This document shows positions 26,700-35,127 of a stretch of 64,000 bases of DNA, one piece after another. The translations under genes were made by a program, and so were the position numbers. Under the pieces are notes generated by a model. It worked only from the letters and a program-made list of their open reading frames with translations, searched no databases and was not told the origin of the DNA. How positions within the stretch are numbered: the stretch's first letter is position 1; every line of letters begins with the position of its first letter. The stretch lies in NCBI GenBank assembly GCA_963798855.1, contig CAWCUU010000001.1:1736001-1800000 (forward strand), written 5' to 3'. The DNA comes from CAWCUU01 sp963798855. GTDB taxonomy: Bacteria > Gemmatimonadota > Gemmatimonadetes > Longimicrobiales > RSA9.

Positions 26700-27989
26700 T
26701 CAGTCCGTGCGCGAATCCAACCGGCCGATGCGCGCGCCGAGCGCGCGCAGACGGTCATCGATCCGCTCGTAGCCTCGCTCGATCTGCTGCACGTTGTAAA
26801 TGTGACTTTCGCCTTCCGCGCCGAGCGCCGCAATGAGGAGAGCCATGCCGGCGCGGATGTCGGGGCTCTCGACCACGCCCGCGTGCAGGCGGGACGGGCC
26901 GACGACCACGGCGCGGTGCGGGTCGCAGAGCACGATGCGCGCGCCCATGCCGATCATCTTATCGGCGAAGAACATGCGCGACTCGAACATCTTCTCGTGG
27001 ATCAGGATCGTGCCCCGGCACTGCGTCGCCGTCACCAGCGCCAGCGAGGTAAGGTCCGCAGGGAACGCGGGCCAGGGGCCGTCGTCGATCTTCGGGACGT
27101 AACCGCCGAGGTCCATTCGCACCTCACGCTCCTGCGCCGCGGGCACGAACAGGTCCTGGCCCCGGATCTCGCAGCGGATTCCGAGCCGCTCGAACGCCAG
27201 CAGCGTCGAATCGAGGTGCTCGACGGCGGCGTCCTCGATGAGGACCTCGCCGCGGGTCACCGCCGCGAGCCCGATGAAGCTGCCGACCTCGATGTGGTCG
27301 CTGCCGATGCGGTGCTCGGCGCCGTGCAACTGCTTGACGCCCTCGATCTCTAGCACGTGCGTGCCGATCCCGGAGATGCGCGCGCCCATGGCGACGAGCA
27401 GGTTGCACAGGTCCTGTACGTGCGGCTCGGCGGCGGCGTTGCGCAGGCGCGTCGTTCCGCGCGCGAGCACGGCGGCCATGACCGTGTTCTCCGTCGCGGT
27501 GACGCTGGGCTCATCGAGGAAGATGTCGGCGCCTGACAGGCCGCTCGTCTCCAACTCGTAGCGACCGGTGGTCTCGAGACGGGCGCCGAGCCGGGTCAGC
27601 GCGAGGAAGTGCGTGTCGAGGCGACGTCGCCCGATCACGTCACCGCCGGGAGGCGGCAGCTTCATGCGTCCGACGCGTCCGAGCATCGGCCCGACGAGCA
27701 GGATCGAGGCACGGATGCGGGCGGCCAGCTCGGGATCGAGCTCCGAGATGCCGACATCGGTGGCCTGCAGCCTGAGACTGTTTGGGCCGAGCCACTCGCC
27801 GCTCGCGCCGAGCCGCTGGAGCAGCTCGACGAGCGTGCGGACGTCACGGATGTCGGGAACGTTGTGCAGCGTGACCGGCTCACCGGTGAGCAGCGTCGCG
27901 GCGAGGATCGGCAGCGCGGCGTTCTTGTTCCCGGCGGGGCGGATCGAGCCACGCAACGGATGCCCGCCTTCGACCACGAACTTCGGCAT
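26700..27989 (-). CDS. murA: UDP-N-acetylglucosamine 1-carboxyvinyltransferase with Asp at the fosfomycin-target position
   Basis: First committed enzyme of peptidoglycan synthesis (PEP plus UDP-GlcNAc). 429 residues, normal length. Lys22 is in the conserved GNKNAALP. The active loop reads LPPPGGDVIGRRRLD: residue 117 is Asp, where E. coli MurA has Cys115. The Cys-to-Asp form is known from mycobacteria, chlamydiae and Borrelia and is active but fosfomycin-resistant. First gene of the murA-pgeF-OsmC unit, divergent from the EIIA operon. Confidence 0.95.
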   Translation of the reverse strand: MPKFVVEGGHPLRGSIRPAGNKNAALPILAATLLTGEPVTLHNVPDIRDVRTLVELLQRLGASGEWLGPNSLRLQATDVGISELDPELAARIRASILLVGPMLGRVGRMKLPPPGGDVIGRRRLDTHFLALTRLGARLETTGRYELETSGLSGADIFLDEPSVTATENTVMAAVLARGTTRLRNAAAEPHVQDLCNLLVAMGARISGIGTHVLEIEGVKQLHGAEHRIGSDHIEVGSFIGLAAVTRGEVLIEDAAVEHLDSTLLAFERLGIRCEIRGQDLFVPAAQEREVRMDLGGYVPKIDDGPWPAFPADLTSLALVTATQCRGTILIHEKMFESRMFFADKMIGMGARIVLCDPHRAVVVGPSRLHAGVVESPDIRAGMALLIAALGAEGESHIYNVQQIERGYERIDDRLRALGARIGRLDSRTD

Positions 27990-28100
27990 TCTGGTCCTTC
28001 CCGGACTATGGCGGATGACCGTCGGTAACGGCCGCTGGACGGCGCTCGATCATGGAAGAATCGTACCCGCGTCGGCCCCGCAGCCAGCGGCTATCTGCGC

Positions 28101-28130
28101 TTGACACCGTCGAACGGCGCCGCCTAAGAT
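28101..28130 (+). promoter_or_regulatory. promoter of the EIIA-PII-antiporter operon
   Basis: TTGACA (28101-28106), 18 bases, then TAAGAT (28125-28130). The start codon of the EIIA gene is 47 bases downstream. This matches other promoters in the window with TAAGNT -10 boxes. Confidence 0.75.
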
Positions 28131-28176
28131 GGACCGGCCGACCGGGAAGCCGGCTCGTCCTTTCAGCCCAAGGCAG

Positions 28177-28638
28177 ATGCGACTCCGGGAGTACCTGCGC
28201 ACCGATCTCGTTCTCCCGGGCCTCCGTGCCGGCGACGCCGCCGATGCTCTCGGCCAGATCGCGCAAGCGGTAGCGCGGCGGGGCGTCGTGCGCGACGCGA
28301 CAGCGCTGCGCGAGGCGCTCGTCGCCCGCGAGACGGCGCACACGACCTCTCTGGGCAACGGCGTCGCGGTGCCTCATGCGACGCTGAAGGGGGTCGAGAA
28401 GTCCGTCATCAGCATCGCCGTCGCGCCCGAAGGCGTGGCGTTCGGCTCACCACCCGAGTCCGTTCGGGTCGTGTTCCTGCTCCTCTCGCCGCCGGACCGT
28501 TCGAGTCTGCACATCCGGCTTCTGGCCCGGATCGCGCGTCTGGTCCGGCAACCCGATTTCGTCGAGCGCATCCGCCTCGCCGACTCCGCAGAAGCCGTCG
28601 TCGCGGAGGTCGAGCGCGTGGACGCCGAGCACGTGTAG
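28177..28638 (+). CDS. PTS EIIA domain protein (fructose/nitrogen type, PtsN-like)
   Basis: 153 residues from ATG 28177 (MRLREYLRTDLVLPGLRA), which follows AAGGCAG. The phosphorylatable His lies in LGNGVAVPHAT, and the fold continues with VAFGSPPESVRVVFLLLSPPD and HIRLLARIARLVRQ. Stand-alone EIIA proteins of this type act as regulators, notably of potassium transport in proteobacteria. Here it precedes a PII-like protein and a cation/proton antiporter, which suggests control of ion transport. No HPr or EI is in the window. Confidence 0.87.
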   Translation: MRLREYLRTDLVLPGLRAGDAADALGQIAQAVARRGVVRDATALREALVARETAHTTSLGNGVAVPHATLKGVEKSVISIAVAPEGVAFGSPPESVRVVFLLLSPPDRSSLHIRLLARIARLVRQPDFVERIRLADSAEAVVAEVERVDAEHV

Positions 28639-28653
28639 CCAAACGGAGCTGCG

Positions 28654-29007
28654 ATGCAACTCCTCATCGCGGTGATCAACCAGGAAGAGAAGCTGGACGA
28701 GATCCTGTCCGGCTTTCTCGAGCTCGGCATCACCGGCGCCACGATCATCAACAGCGAAGGGATGGGGCGCGTGCTGTCGCACGACATCCCGATCTTCGCA
28801 GGGCTGCAGACGCTGATCACGCGCTCGCGGCCTCAGAACCAGACGCTCTTCAGCGTCATCGACGATGACGCGAAGGTGGATGGAGCAATCGCGCTCCTGC
28901 AGGAGATCTGCGGCGATCTGAGCAGCCCCGCGACCGGAATCGTGTTCACGGTGCCGGTCTCGCGGGTCGCCGGTCTCGCGCCGGAGCTGGGCGCCGAAGA
29001 CCTCTAG
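28654..29007 (+). CDS. PII-like regulatory protein
   Basis: 117 residues with a ferredoxin-like PII-type pattern: MQLLIAVINQEEKLDEILSGFLELGITGATIINSEGMG, then IFTVPVSRV near the C-terminus (GTGIVFTVPV type). It lacks a clear T-loop tyrosine signature of GlnB. Such small PII-like proteins commonly sit beside transporters and may bind nucleotides or ions. Fifteen bases after the EIIA gene, so cotranscribed. Confidence 0.75.
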   Translation: MQLLIAVINQEEKLDEILSGFLELGITGATIINSEGMGRVLSHDIPIFAGLQTLITRSRPQNQTLFSVIDDDAKVDGAIALLQEICGDLSSPATGIVFTVPVSRVAGLAPELGAEDL

Positions 29008-29058
29008 CGGCGCCGCCATCATTCTGCTGCGACCGGCTGATCGTCGGGAGGCGGTCCG

Positions 29059-30409
29059 ATGAACCCCCTGCTCGGCGTCCTCGTGCTCGTTCTCCTTGGA
29101 CTGCTGGGGGCGCGCATCTCCTTCACGGAGCGCCGGCGCGCTCTCGGCCCGGGGCTGATCATCGCCACCGGCACGCACTTCATCTTCGTCGGCTTTCTGC
29201 TCGGCTCGCACGTCCTCGGGCTACTCACGCCGGTGCTCATCGACAGCCTCTACCCCTTCCTCGCGCTCGGCCTCGGTTGGATCGGCTTCCTGTTCGGACT
29301 GCAGCTGGACCGGCGGCAGCTCGCGCGCTTTCCGTTCTCCTTCCTCGTGGCCGCGCTGGCCCAGGCTGCGTTCGCCTTCGCGCTCTTCCTCGCGCTCGGC
29401 TCGCTGCTGCTCCGTGCGGCCGGAGCGTGGAACGTGGAAGCACGCATCGCGCTGCTCACCGCCGCCGCCACCGCGTGCGTCTCGACGCCCGCCGGAATCG
29501 CGTTCGTCCGGCACAACTTCCTCGTACGGGGACGCGTCAGCGAGCTGCTCCTGTTCATCGCCAGTCTCGACGCGATCGTGGGAATCACGGCGTTGCAGCT
29601 GACGTACGGCATCTGACCATCCGGCCGGTCCGCTCGTAGGAGGCGGCTGGGCCATCCTGCAATGGCTCGGCGCCGCGCTCGTGCTCGGTGTCGCGCTGGG
29701 TGTCGTGTTCCTCTGGCTCACGAGGCCACAGGCGGCACGGGAAGAGCTCGTCCTCTTCCTTCTCGGACTCGTCGTCTTCGCCGCCGGGTCTGCCCTCTAT
29801 CTCGGCCTTTCTGCGCTGTTCGTCTGCGCAACCGCCGGCGCCGTGGTGGCGAACCTGTCTCCTCTGCGACGCCGGGTTTACGCACTGCTGGGCGCCTGGG
29901 AGAAGCCGATCTACGTCGTGCTGCTGATCCTGGCGGGCGCGCTGATGGAGTTCCCGAGCTGGCTCGTGCTTCCGTTCGCGCTCGGCTACTTTCTCGTGCG
30001 TGGCTTGGCGAAGCTCGCTGCGGGCCTACTGGCGCGTCCGATTCTCGGCCGCCGGCTGGAGGTACCGCACCGCCTCGGCCTGGGCCTGATCCCGCAGGGA
30101 GGAATCAGCCTCGCCATGGTGATCAGCGGCGCACTTACCTATGGCAGCTTCTCCAGCCCCGGCGCGGGGGCCGCGCGGGTGCTGCTCAGCTCCGTCGTGC
30201 TGGCCGTGGTCGCCAGCGAGCTGACCGGACCCTTCCTGACCCGTTCGCTGCTCCGCCGCGCGGGTGAGATCCAGCCGCGAGTGGAGGCGGCGCTGGCCGC
30301 GGGTCGAGCGCCCAGCCCCGCCGAGGCGCTGGGCCGACCCGCCGGCGTCGCCGCAGGCGTGCTCGAGACGGAAGAGCGCGGCTCGGCCGGGGAGGAGACG
30401 ACGCGATGA
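29059..30409 (+). CDS. CPA2-family cation/proton antiporter, broken by a 1-base frameshift
   Basis: Two frames together make one polytopic protein of about 450 residues with some 12 hydrophobic segments. The first part (MNPLLGVLVLVLLGLLGARIS) ends at the TGA 29614-29616 after LQLTYGI; the next frame continues DHPAGPLVGGGWAILQWLG without loss of family pattern if one base (for example the T at 29614) is removed. The second half has GLIPQGGISLAMVISGA, a conserved antiporter segment. It follows the PII-like gene and overlaps the nitrilase start by four bases. Confidence 0.82.
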
Positions 30410-31270
30410 GCGATTCGACGTTGCGGCTTTCGATTCATCAGTTCGCTCCGGCGCTGTGCGCCGTGGACGCGAACGCGGCGCGCATCGCGGACGCCGCGTC
30501 GGAAGCCGGTACCGGACTGTTGCTGACGCCGGAGCTGTCGCTGACCGGCTACGAGCTGGGCGACGATGCGGTGGCCGTCGCCTGCGATCCCGACGCCCCG
30601 CTACCACGGCCGCTCCAGCGGGTGGAGGACATTCAGGTCGTGGTCGGCCGCGTCGAGCGCGACGGGGCGGCACGCGTATACAACGCGGCCGTGGTCGCGC
30701 GCGCGGGCGTGCCGCTGTTCCGTCACCGCAAGGTGTACCTTCCCACGTACGGCATGTTCGACGAGGCACGCTTCTTCGCGCGTGGCCACACGATTCGCCG
30801 CTGGACGAACGAGGCTGGATGGCGGGTCGGGGTGCTGGTCTGCGAGGACTTCTGGCACCCCGCTCTGGCCTACCTGCTCGCCGCCGGCGGTGCGGACCTG
30901 ATCCTGGTGCAGGCGGCCGCGCCCGGCCGCGGCGTCTGGGAGGGCGGCGAAGCCGGTGGCCGGTTCGCCTCATGGGACTCGTGGGAGCGGATCGCGCGGA
31001 CAACGGCGCAGCTGCACGGCGTCCATTCTCGCGCTCGCGAACCGGACCGGCGTCGAGGGAGGCGTCACGTTCGCCGGAGGCTCTCTCATCGTGGACCCAT
31101 TCGGGGACGTGATCGCTCGCGCCCCGGACGATGCCGAAGCGCTGATCTCGGCCGAGCTGAAGATCGAGGAGGTCCAGCGGGCGAGGCGCCCGTACGCCCA
31201 CGCCAGGGACGAGGATCTCCGCCTGATGAGCGTCGAGCTCGAGCGGCTGATCGCGGGTGGGAGCGCGTGA
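30406..31270 (+). CDS. nitrilase-superfamily amidohydrolase, broken by a 1-base frameshift
   Basis: Carbon-nitrogen hydrolase resembling the glutaminase domain of NAD synthetases. The catalytic Glu43 (LTPELSLTGYE), Lys109 (FRHRKVYLP) and Cys146 (VLVCEDFWHP) are all present. After LHGV near 31021-31024 the family sequence moves to another frame (ILALANRTGVEGGVTFAGGS), which ends at 31270. Removal of one base, for example one C, gives about 287 residues. It overlaps the antiporter and the NadE-like gene by four bases each. Confidence 0.82.
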
Positions 31271-31974
31271 GCGGCTCGAACGAGGAGAGCTCGCGTCGCG
31301 GGGACGGCCCGCGCGAAGCTCGCATCGCGGCCGTCGTCGGCGGGGTACTGCGGCAGGCGCTGACCGACGCCGGCGCGAGCCGACTCGTGCTGGTGGACGC
31401 CGATTCGCCGGAGGGTGGGCTGCTGCGCGGCTGGGCGGCGGACGCGCTCGGCGACGAGTGCCTCATCGTGGTAGGGGACCAAGAGCCAGGCGGCCCGCTG
31501 GTCGCAGCGCTGGCGCGGGCGGCGACCAACGCTGGAGAACCGGCACCCGAAGCGGTGGCCCGCGTCGAGGCGCGACGTGCCGTGGCGCGGATCCTGGCGG
31601 CGTATCGGAGCGGACTCTGCGCGGATGCGTCGAACAAGACCGCGCTACTGCTCGCGGACGACATCCCGCCCGAGCCGCTGCTCCCGCTCGGCGATCTCTA
31701 CGCTTCGCAGGTCCGGCAGCTGTGCGGGGCATGGAACGGGCCGGCACCGGTGCGTCGCCTCGCCGACCAGAGCGGTGGTATTGAGCTCCTCGATCGCGCG
31801 CTGATCCGCTGGATCGATGGTCGCGAGTCACCGGATCGGGCGTTGGAGGGGCTACCGGACGCCGCGCGGCGGGAGGTCGTGGAGCGGGTGCGGGCGGGGC
31901 GGAGCGGGCGCAGACGCGCCGGGCTCGTGCCCAAGCTGGGGCCTCGCACGATCGGCATCGACCTGCTCTGGTGA
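31267..31974 (+). CDS. degenerate NadE-like (NAD synthetase-like) protein
   Basis: 235 residues from a GTG at 31267 that overlaps the nitrilase stop. Pieces of the NAD synthetase ammonia-ligase domain are recognisable (SNKTALLLA and LLPLGDLYASQVRQL) but the ATP-binding SGGxDS motif is replaced by VDADSPEGG and the TGNK motif is altered. It probably cannot make NAD by itself. It may be a regulatory or decayed partner of the nitrilase, since the two domains are fused in normal glutamine-dependent NAD synthetases. Confidence 0.65.
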   Translation: MSGSNEESSRRGDGPREARIAAVVGGVLRQALTDAGASRLVLVDADSPEGGLLRGWAADALGDECLIVVGDQEPGGPLVAALARAATNAGEPAPEAVARVEARRAVARILAAYRSGLCADASNKTALLLADDIPPEPLLPLGDLYASQVRQLCGAWNGPAPVRRLADQSGGIELLDRALIRWIDGRESPDRALEGLPDAARREVVERVRAGRSGRRRAGLVPKLGPRTIGIDLLW

Positions 31975-32041
31975 GCGCCACTTCGGGATCGGATGTTGCA
32001 GATCATGGATCGGTCGATCCGACCTGCTAGGAGGAAAACCC

Positions 32042-32416
32042 ATGGGACATGACGACTCGACGGAATACCTGGCCGCTCTGGCGGTCGGAGCTGTGCTGGG
32101 CATTGGCGCCGCGCTGCTCTTCCGGCCCCGGCGCGACAGCCGGACCCAACGCATCGTGCGCGACCTGAAGCCGTACGGGAAGCGCATCCGGAAGGGGGCC
32201 GCCCGTGCTCGCGATGCGGTCGGGGACGGCGCATCCGTGGCAGTCGAGCGCGGCGGAGCCCTGGCCGACACGAGCGCCTCGGTCCTCCGGGACTTCGGCG
32301 ATCAGCTCCTCGCGATGGCCGAGAGCGCCCGCGACGAGGTCTCCGACATGATCGCATCGCAGCTCGCCGAGGCGCGCGAGGCCGTCAAGCACGGCGCGGC
32401 ACGGATCCGCGGCTGA
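32042..32416 (+). CDS. YtxH-like membrane-anchored protein
   Basis: 124 residues with one N-terminal hydrophobic helix (YLAALAVGAVLGIGAALLF) followed by a basic then amphipathic helical region, the pattern of YtxH/gas-vesicle-like stress proteins. A strong AGGAGG lies before the ATG. A longer in-frame extension to 31817 overlaps the NadE-like gene and is rejected. Function unknown; envelope stress is typical of the family. Confidence 0.75.
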   Translation: MGHDDSTEYLAALAVGAVLGIGAALLFRPRRDSRTQRIVRDLKPYGKRIRKGAARARDAVGDGASVAVERGGALADTSASVLRDFGDQLLAMAESARDEVSDMIASQLAEAREAVKHGAARIRG

Positions 32417-32426
32417 GTCGACGGCG

Positions 32427-33353
32427 ATGCGCGTCGCCGCGACGCTCCTGCTCGCGCTGGCCCTTTTGGCGGCGCTTCCCGACGCTGCCTTCGCGTTCGG
32501 TCCGGCGACACACATCTTCCTCGGGGAGCAGCTGCTGGGGGCGCTGTTCCTCCTGCCTCCAACGGTGGCCGAGCTGATCCGGCGCTTTCCGGACAGTTTC
32601 CTGTACGGCTCGGTCGCGGCCGACATCTCGCTCGGCAAGAAGTACGTCCCCGCTGGTCGACACTGCCATTTCTGGCACGTCGGCGAGGAGATCTACGAGG
32701 AGGCGGACGAGGACCGGTTGCGTGCCGTCGGCCTGGGCTACCTAAGCCACCTGGCCGCCGACACCATCGCCCACAACTTCTTCGTGCCGCGACAGCTCGT
32801 GCTCACCAGCTCCACGAAGGCGCTCGGCCACTCCTACTGGGAGTATCGCCTGGACGTGCACCTCGGTGACAGCTACAGCGCTCGGGCGCGCAACGTGGTC
32901 ATGGACGTCGATCACAGCGCCGCGGACGCGCTCTTCGATCAGGTCCTGGGCGGCACCATCTTCTCGTTCCGCACGAACCGCAGGATCTTCCGCGGCATGA
33001 TCCGCATCCAGGACAACGAACGCTGGCAGACCATCTTCGACAAGCTGCTGGAGAGGTCCCGCTGGGACCTGACCGACGACGACGTCGAATCCTTCGTGTC
33101 GAGGGCGTTCGATTCGATCGTGGACTACCTGCAGCGGCGGGGTGGCTCGGTGGCCGCGGCGCGAGACCCGACCGGCGAGTTCAACCTCCAGCTCGCGAAA
33201 AAGGTGCGCCGACTGGCGGTCCGCGAAGGAGCGGGACGGGACCAGGCCCGGCTCGTCGCGATCGCGGATGATTTCTTCGAGCTTCCGAGCGACCGGCTCG
33301 AGTACTGGACGAAGGTCGGTCGCTCCGATGCTGCAGCGCTCGAGCTCCCCTAG
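32427..33353 (+). CDS. secreted zinc-dependent phospholipase C-like protein
   Basis: 308 residues. A signal peptide of about 23 residues (MRVAATLLLALALLAALPDAAFA) precedes a helical domain of the zinc-dependent phospholipase C/S1-P1 type: metal-ligand-like histidines in FGPATHIFLGEQL, AGRHCHFWH, YLSHLAADTIAHNFFVP. Function is inferred from this pattern and substrate is unknown. It ends the plus-strand run, convergent with the gene at 33380. Confidence 0.75.
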   Translation: MRVAATLLLALALLAALPDAAFAFGPATHIFLGEQLLGALFLLPPTVAELIRRFPDSFLYGSVAADISLGKKYVPAGRHCHFWHVGEEIYEEADEDRLRAVGLGYLSHLAADTIAHNFFVPRQLVLTSSTKALGHSYWEYRLDVHLGDSYSARARNVVMDVDHSAADALFDQVLGGTIFSFRTNRRIFRGMIRIQDNERWQTIFDKLLERSRWDLTDDDVESFVSRAFDSIVDYLQRRGGSVAAARDPTGEFNLQLAKKVRRLAVREGAGRDQARLVAIADDFFELPSDRLEYWTKVGRSDAAALELP

Positions 33354-33379
33354 CCGAGTCTCGGCCGGCCACCGACGGC

Positions 33380-33670
33380 TCAGAGCGTCGGCTCCCGGAC
33401 CTTCACTTCGTCCGCCCGCCCGACGAAGACACGCCGCTCCGGATGCCGGCGCGCGAGCAGCGTTTCGCCGCAGCCCATGCACCACCGGCGCTGCACGCGG
33501 AGAACGCGGCCCAGAAGCTGGCCCAGCCGCCCCGACGTGATCGGCAGCGTCTCGCCGTCGCACGCCGGACAACTCGGGTCGTCCGGCAGCAGCGCGTAGA
33601 TGACGGCGAGCCCGAGCAGGATCTTGCTGCCGACCGTGGCAAAGACGAGCAGCACGAGAATCCCGATCAA
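33380..33670 (-). CDS. small membrane protein with a zinc ribbon
   Basis: 96 residues. One N-terminal membrane helix (ILVLLVFATVGSKILLGLAVIYALL) and four cysteines in CPACDGET and WCMGCGE, suggesting a zinc ribbon. Starts at a TTG (33670) that overlaps the gatB stop, so expression depends on the gat operon. Function unknown. Confidence 0.6.
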   Translation of the reverse strand: MIGILVLLVFATVGSKILLGLAVIYALLPDDPSCPACDGETLPITSGRLGQLLGRVLRVQRRWCMGCGETLLARRHPERRVFVGRADEVKVREPTL

Positions 33671-35127
33671 CTCCGATCCTCCTTCATCGCCGGCCGCGAT
33701 GGAGCGAGCTCGCGCCGTAGCGCCGCCGAGGCCGTCCGTGGGTTCGCGCGGCCGCCCGATCTCCGCATCAGCTCGCCCATGAAGAAGCCCATCAGCCGTG
33801 CCTCGCCCCCACGATAGCGGGAGGCCTCGGCCGGGTGCGCATCCACCGCCTGCCGAGCCCAGCGGCCGATCCGCTCCTCGTCGCTGACCTGCACCAGCCC
33901 TTCGGTCTCCGCGATCTCGCCGGCCGATCGACCCGTCTCCGCCATGGTCCGCAACACCCGCTTCGCGGTCGCGTGAGAAAGCGTTCCAGCGGCGATCAGA
34001 CCGAGCAGCGCGGCAAGCTCTGCACTCGGGATCTCCGCGTCCGACGGTTGCCCTCGCTTCGACAACGCCATCACTTCCGTCATGATCCAGTTGCTCGCCG
34101 CTTTCGGCACGGCGCCGGCGGAGACGACGGCCTCGAAGTAGTCTGCCCCGCTCCGGGTCGCCGTCAACACACCCGCATCGTATTCCGGAAGTCCGTAGCC
34201 GCTCACGAAACGCGCGAACCGCTGCTCCGGCAGCTCCGGAAGGCCGTCGCGGATGCGCTCGACGTCGTCTTCATCCAATACCAGCGGGGCCAGGTCCGGA
34301 TCCGCGAAGTAGCGGTAGTCGCGGTCCTCCTCCTTCGAGCGCATGGGGCGCGCCACGGCGCGATCCTCGTCCCAGAGCAGCGTCTCTCGCGCCACTGCCC
34401 CGCCACGCCGCAGCAGCGAGCTCTGGCGGTCGATCTCGAAGCGGAGTCCCCGCTCGACGGCGGAAAAGGAGTTCAGGTTCTTCAGCTCGGTTTTCGCCCC
34501 GGGATCGTCGCCGATCGGACGGACGGAAATGTTGGCGTCCACGCGAAGCCCGCCCTTCTCCATGTCACAGTCGGCGACATCCAGGTACTCGAGCAGCCGC
34601 TTGAGACGCAGCAGGCAGTCCCGCGCCTGTTCCGGTGTGCGGAGGTCGGGCTCGGTCACGATCTCGATCAGCGGGACGCCGGCCCGGTTGAGGTCCACCG
34701 CTGTCCGGCCCGGAAAACGGTCGTGCAACGATTTGCCGGCGTCCTCCTCGAGGTGGATGCGTCGGATCCGGACCGCGGCATCGCCCTCGGGCTCATCAGC
34801 GCCGGACACGTTGATGCGGCCGCCGGTCGCCAGAGGCCGGTCGTACTGCGTGATCTGATAGCCCTTCGGCAGGTCGGGGTAGAAGTAGCTCTTGCGGACG
34901 AAGAGGCTGGTCGGGTGCACGGTCGAGCTCAGTCCGAGCGCGGCCCTCACCGCCAGTCGGACCGCGTCCGCGTTCATCACGGGCAGCGCTCCCGGAAGGC
35001 CGAGACAGACCGGGCAGACGCGGCTGTTCGGCGGCGCGCCGAACTCGACCGCGTCCCCGCAGAACAGCTTCGTACGGGTCGCGAGCTGAACATGGACTTC
35101 GAGCCCGATCACGGCCTCCACCTTCAT
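33667..35127 (-). CDS. gatB: Asp-tRNA(Asn)/Glu-tRNA(Gln) amidotransferase subunit B
   Basis: tRNA-binding and kinase subunit of GatCAB, which amidates Glu-tRNA-Gln and/or Asp-tRNA-Asn. 486 residues. It opens MKVEAVIGLEVHVQLATRTKLFC, with PDLPKGYQITQYDRP and DLNRAGVPLIEIV as signatures, and a C-terminal YqeY-like tail. The stop of gatA overlaps this start by four bases. Suggests the organism lacks GlnRS and/or AsnRS. Confidence 0.97.
   Translation of the reverse strand: MKVEAVIGLEVHVQLATRTKLFCGDAVEFGAPPNSRVCPVCLGLPGALPVMNADAVRLAVRAALGLSSTVHPTSLFVRKSYFYPDLPKGYQITQYDRPLATGGRINVSGADEPEGDAAVRIRRIHLEEDAGKSLHDRFPGRTAVDLNRAGVPLIEIVTEPDLRTPEQARDCLLRLKRLLEYLDVADCDMEKGGLRVDANISVRPIGDDPGAKTELKNLNSFSAVERGLRFEIDRQSSLLRRGGAVARETLLWDEDRAVARPMRSKEEDRDYRYFADPDLAPLVLDEDDVERIRDGLPELPEQRFARFVSGYGLPEYDAGVLTATRSGADYFEAVVSAGAVPKAASNWIMTEVMALSKRGQPSDAEIPSAELAALLGLIAAGTLSHATAKRVLRTMAETGRSAGEIAETEGLVQVSDEERIGRWARQAVDAHPAEASRYRGGEARLMGFFMGELMRRSGGRANPRTASAALRRELAPSRPAMKEDRS

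Noticed and set aside
29600..29640. Programmed +1 frameshift in the antiporter
   Set aside because: No slippery CUU-type codon or upstream Shine-Dalgarno-like stimulator; four other single-base breaks in the window favour sequence error.
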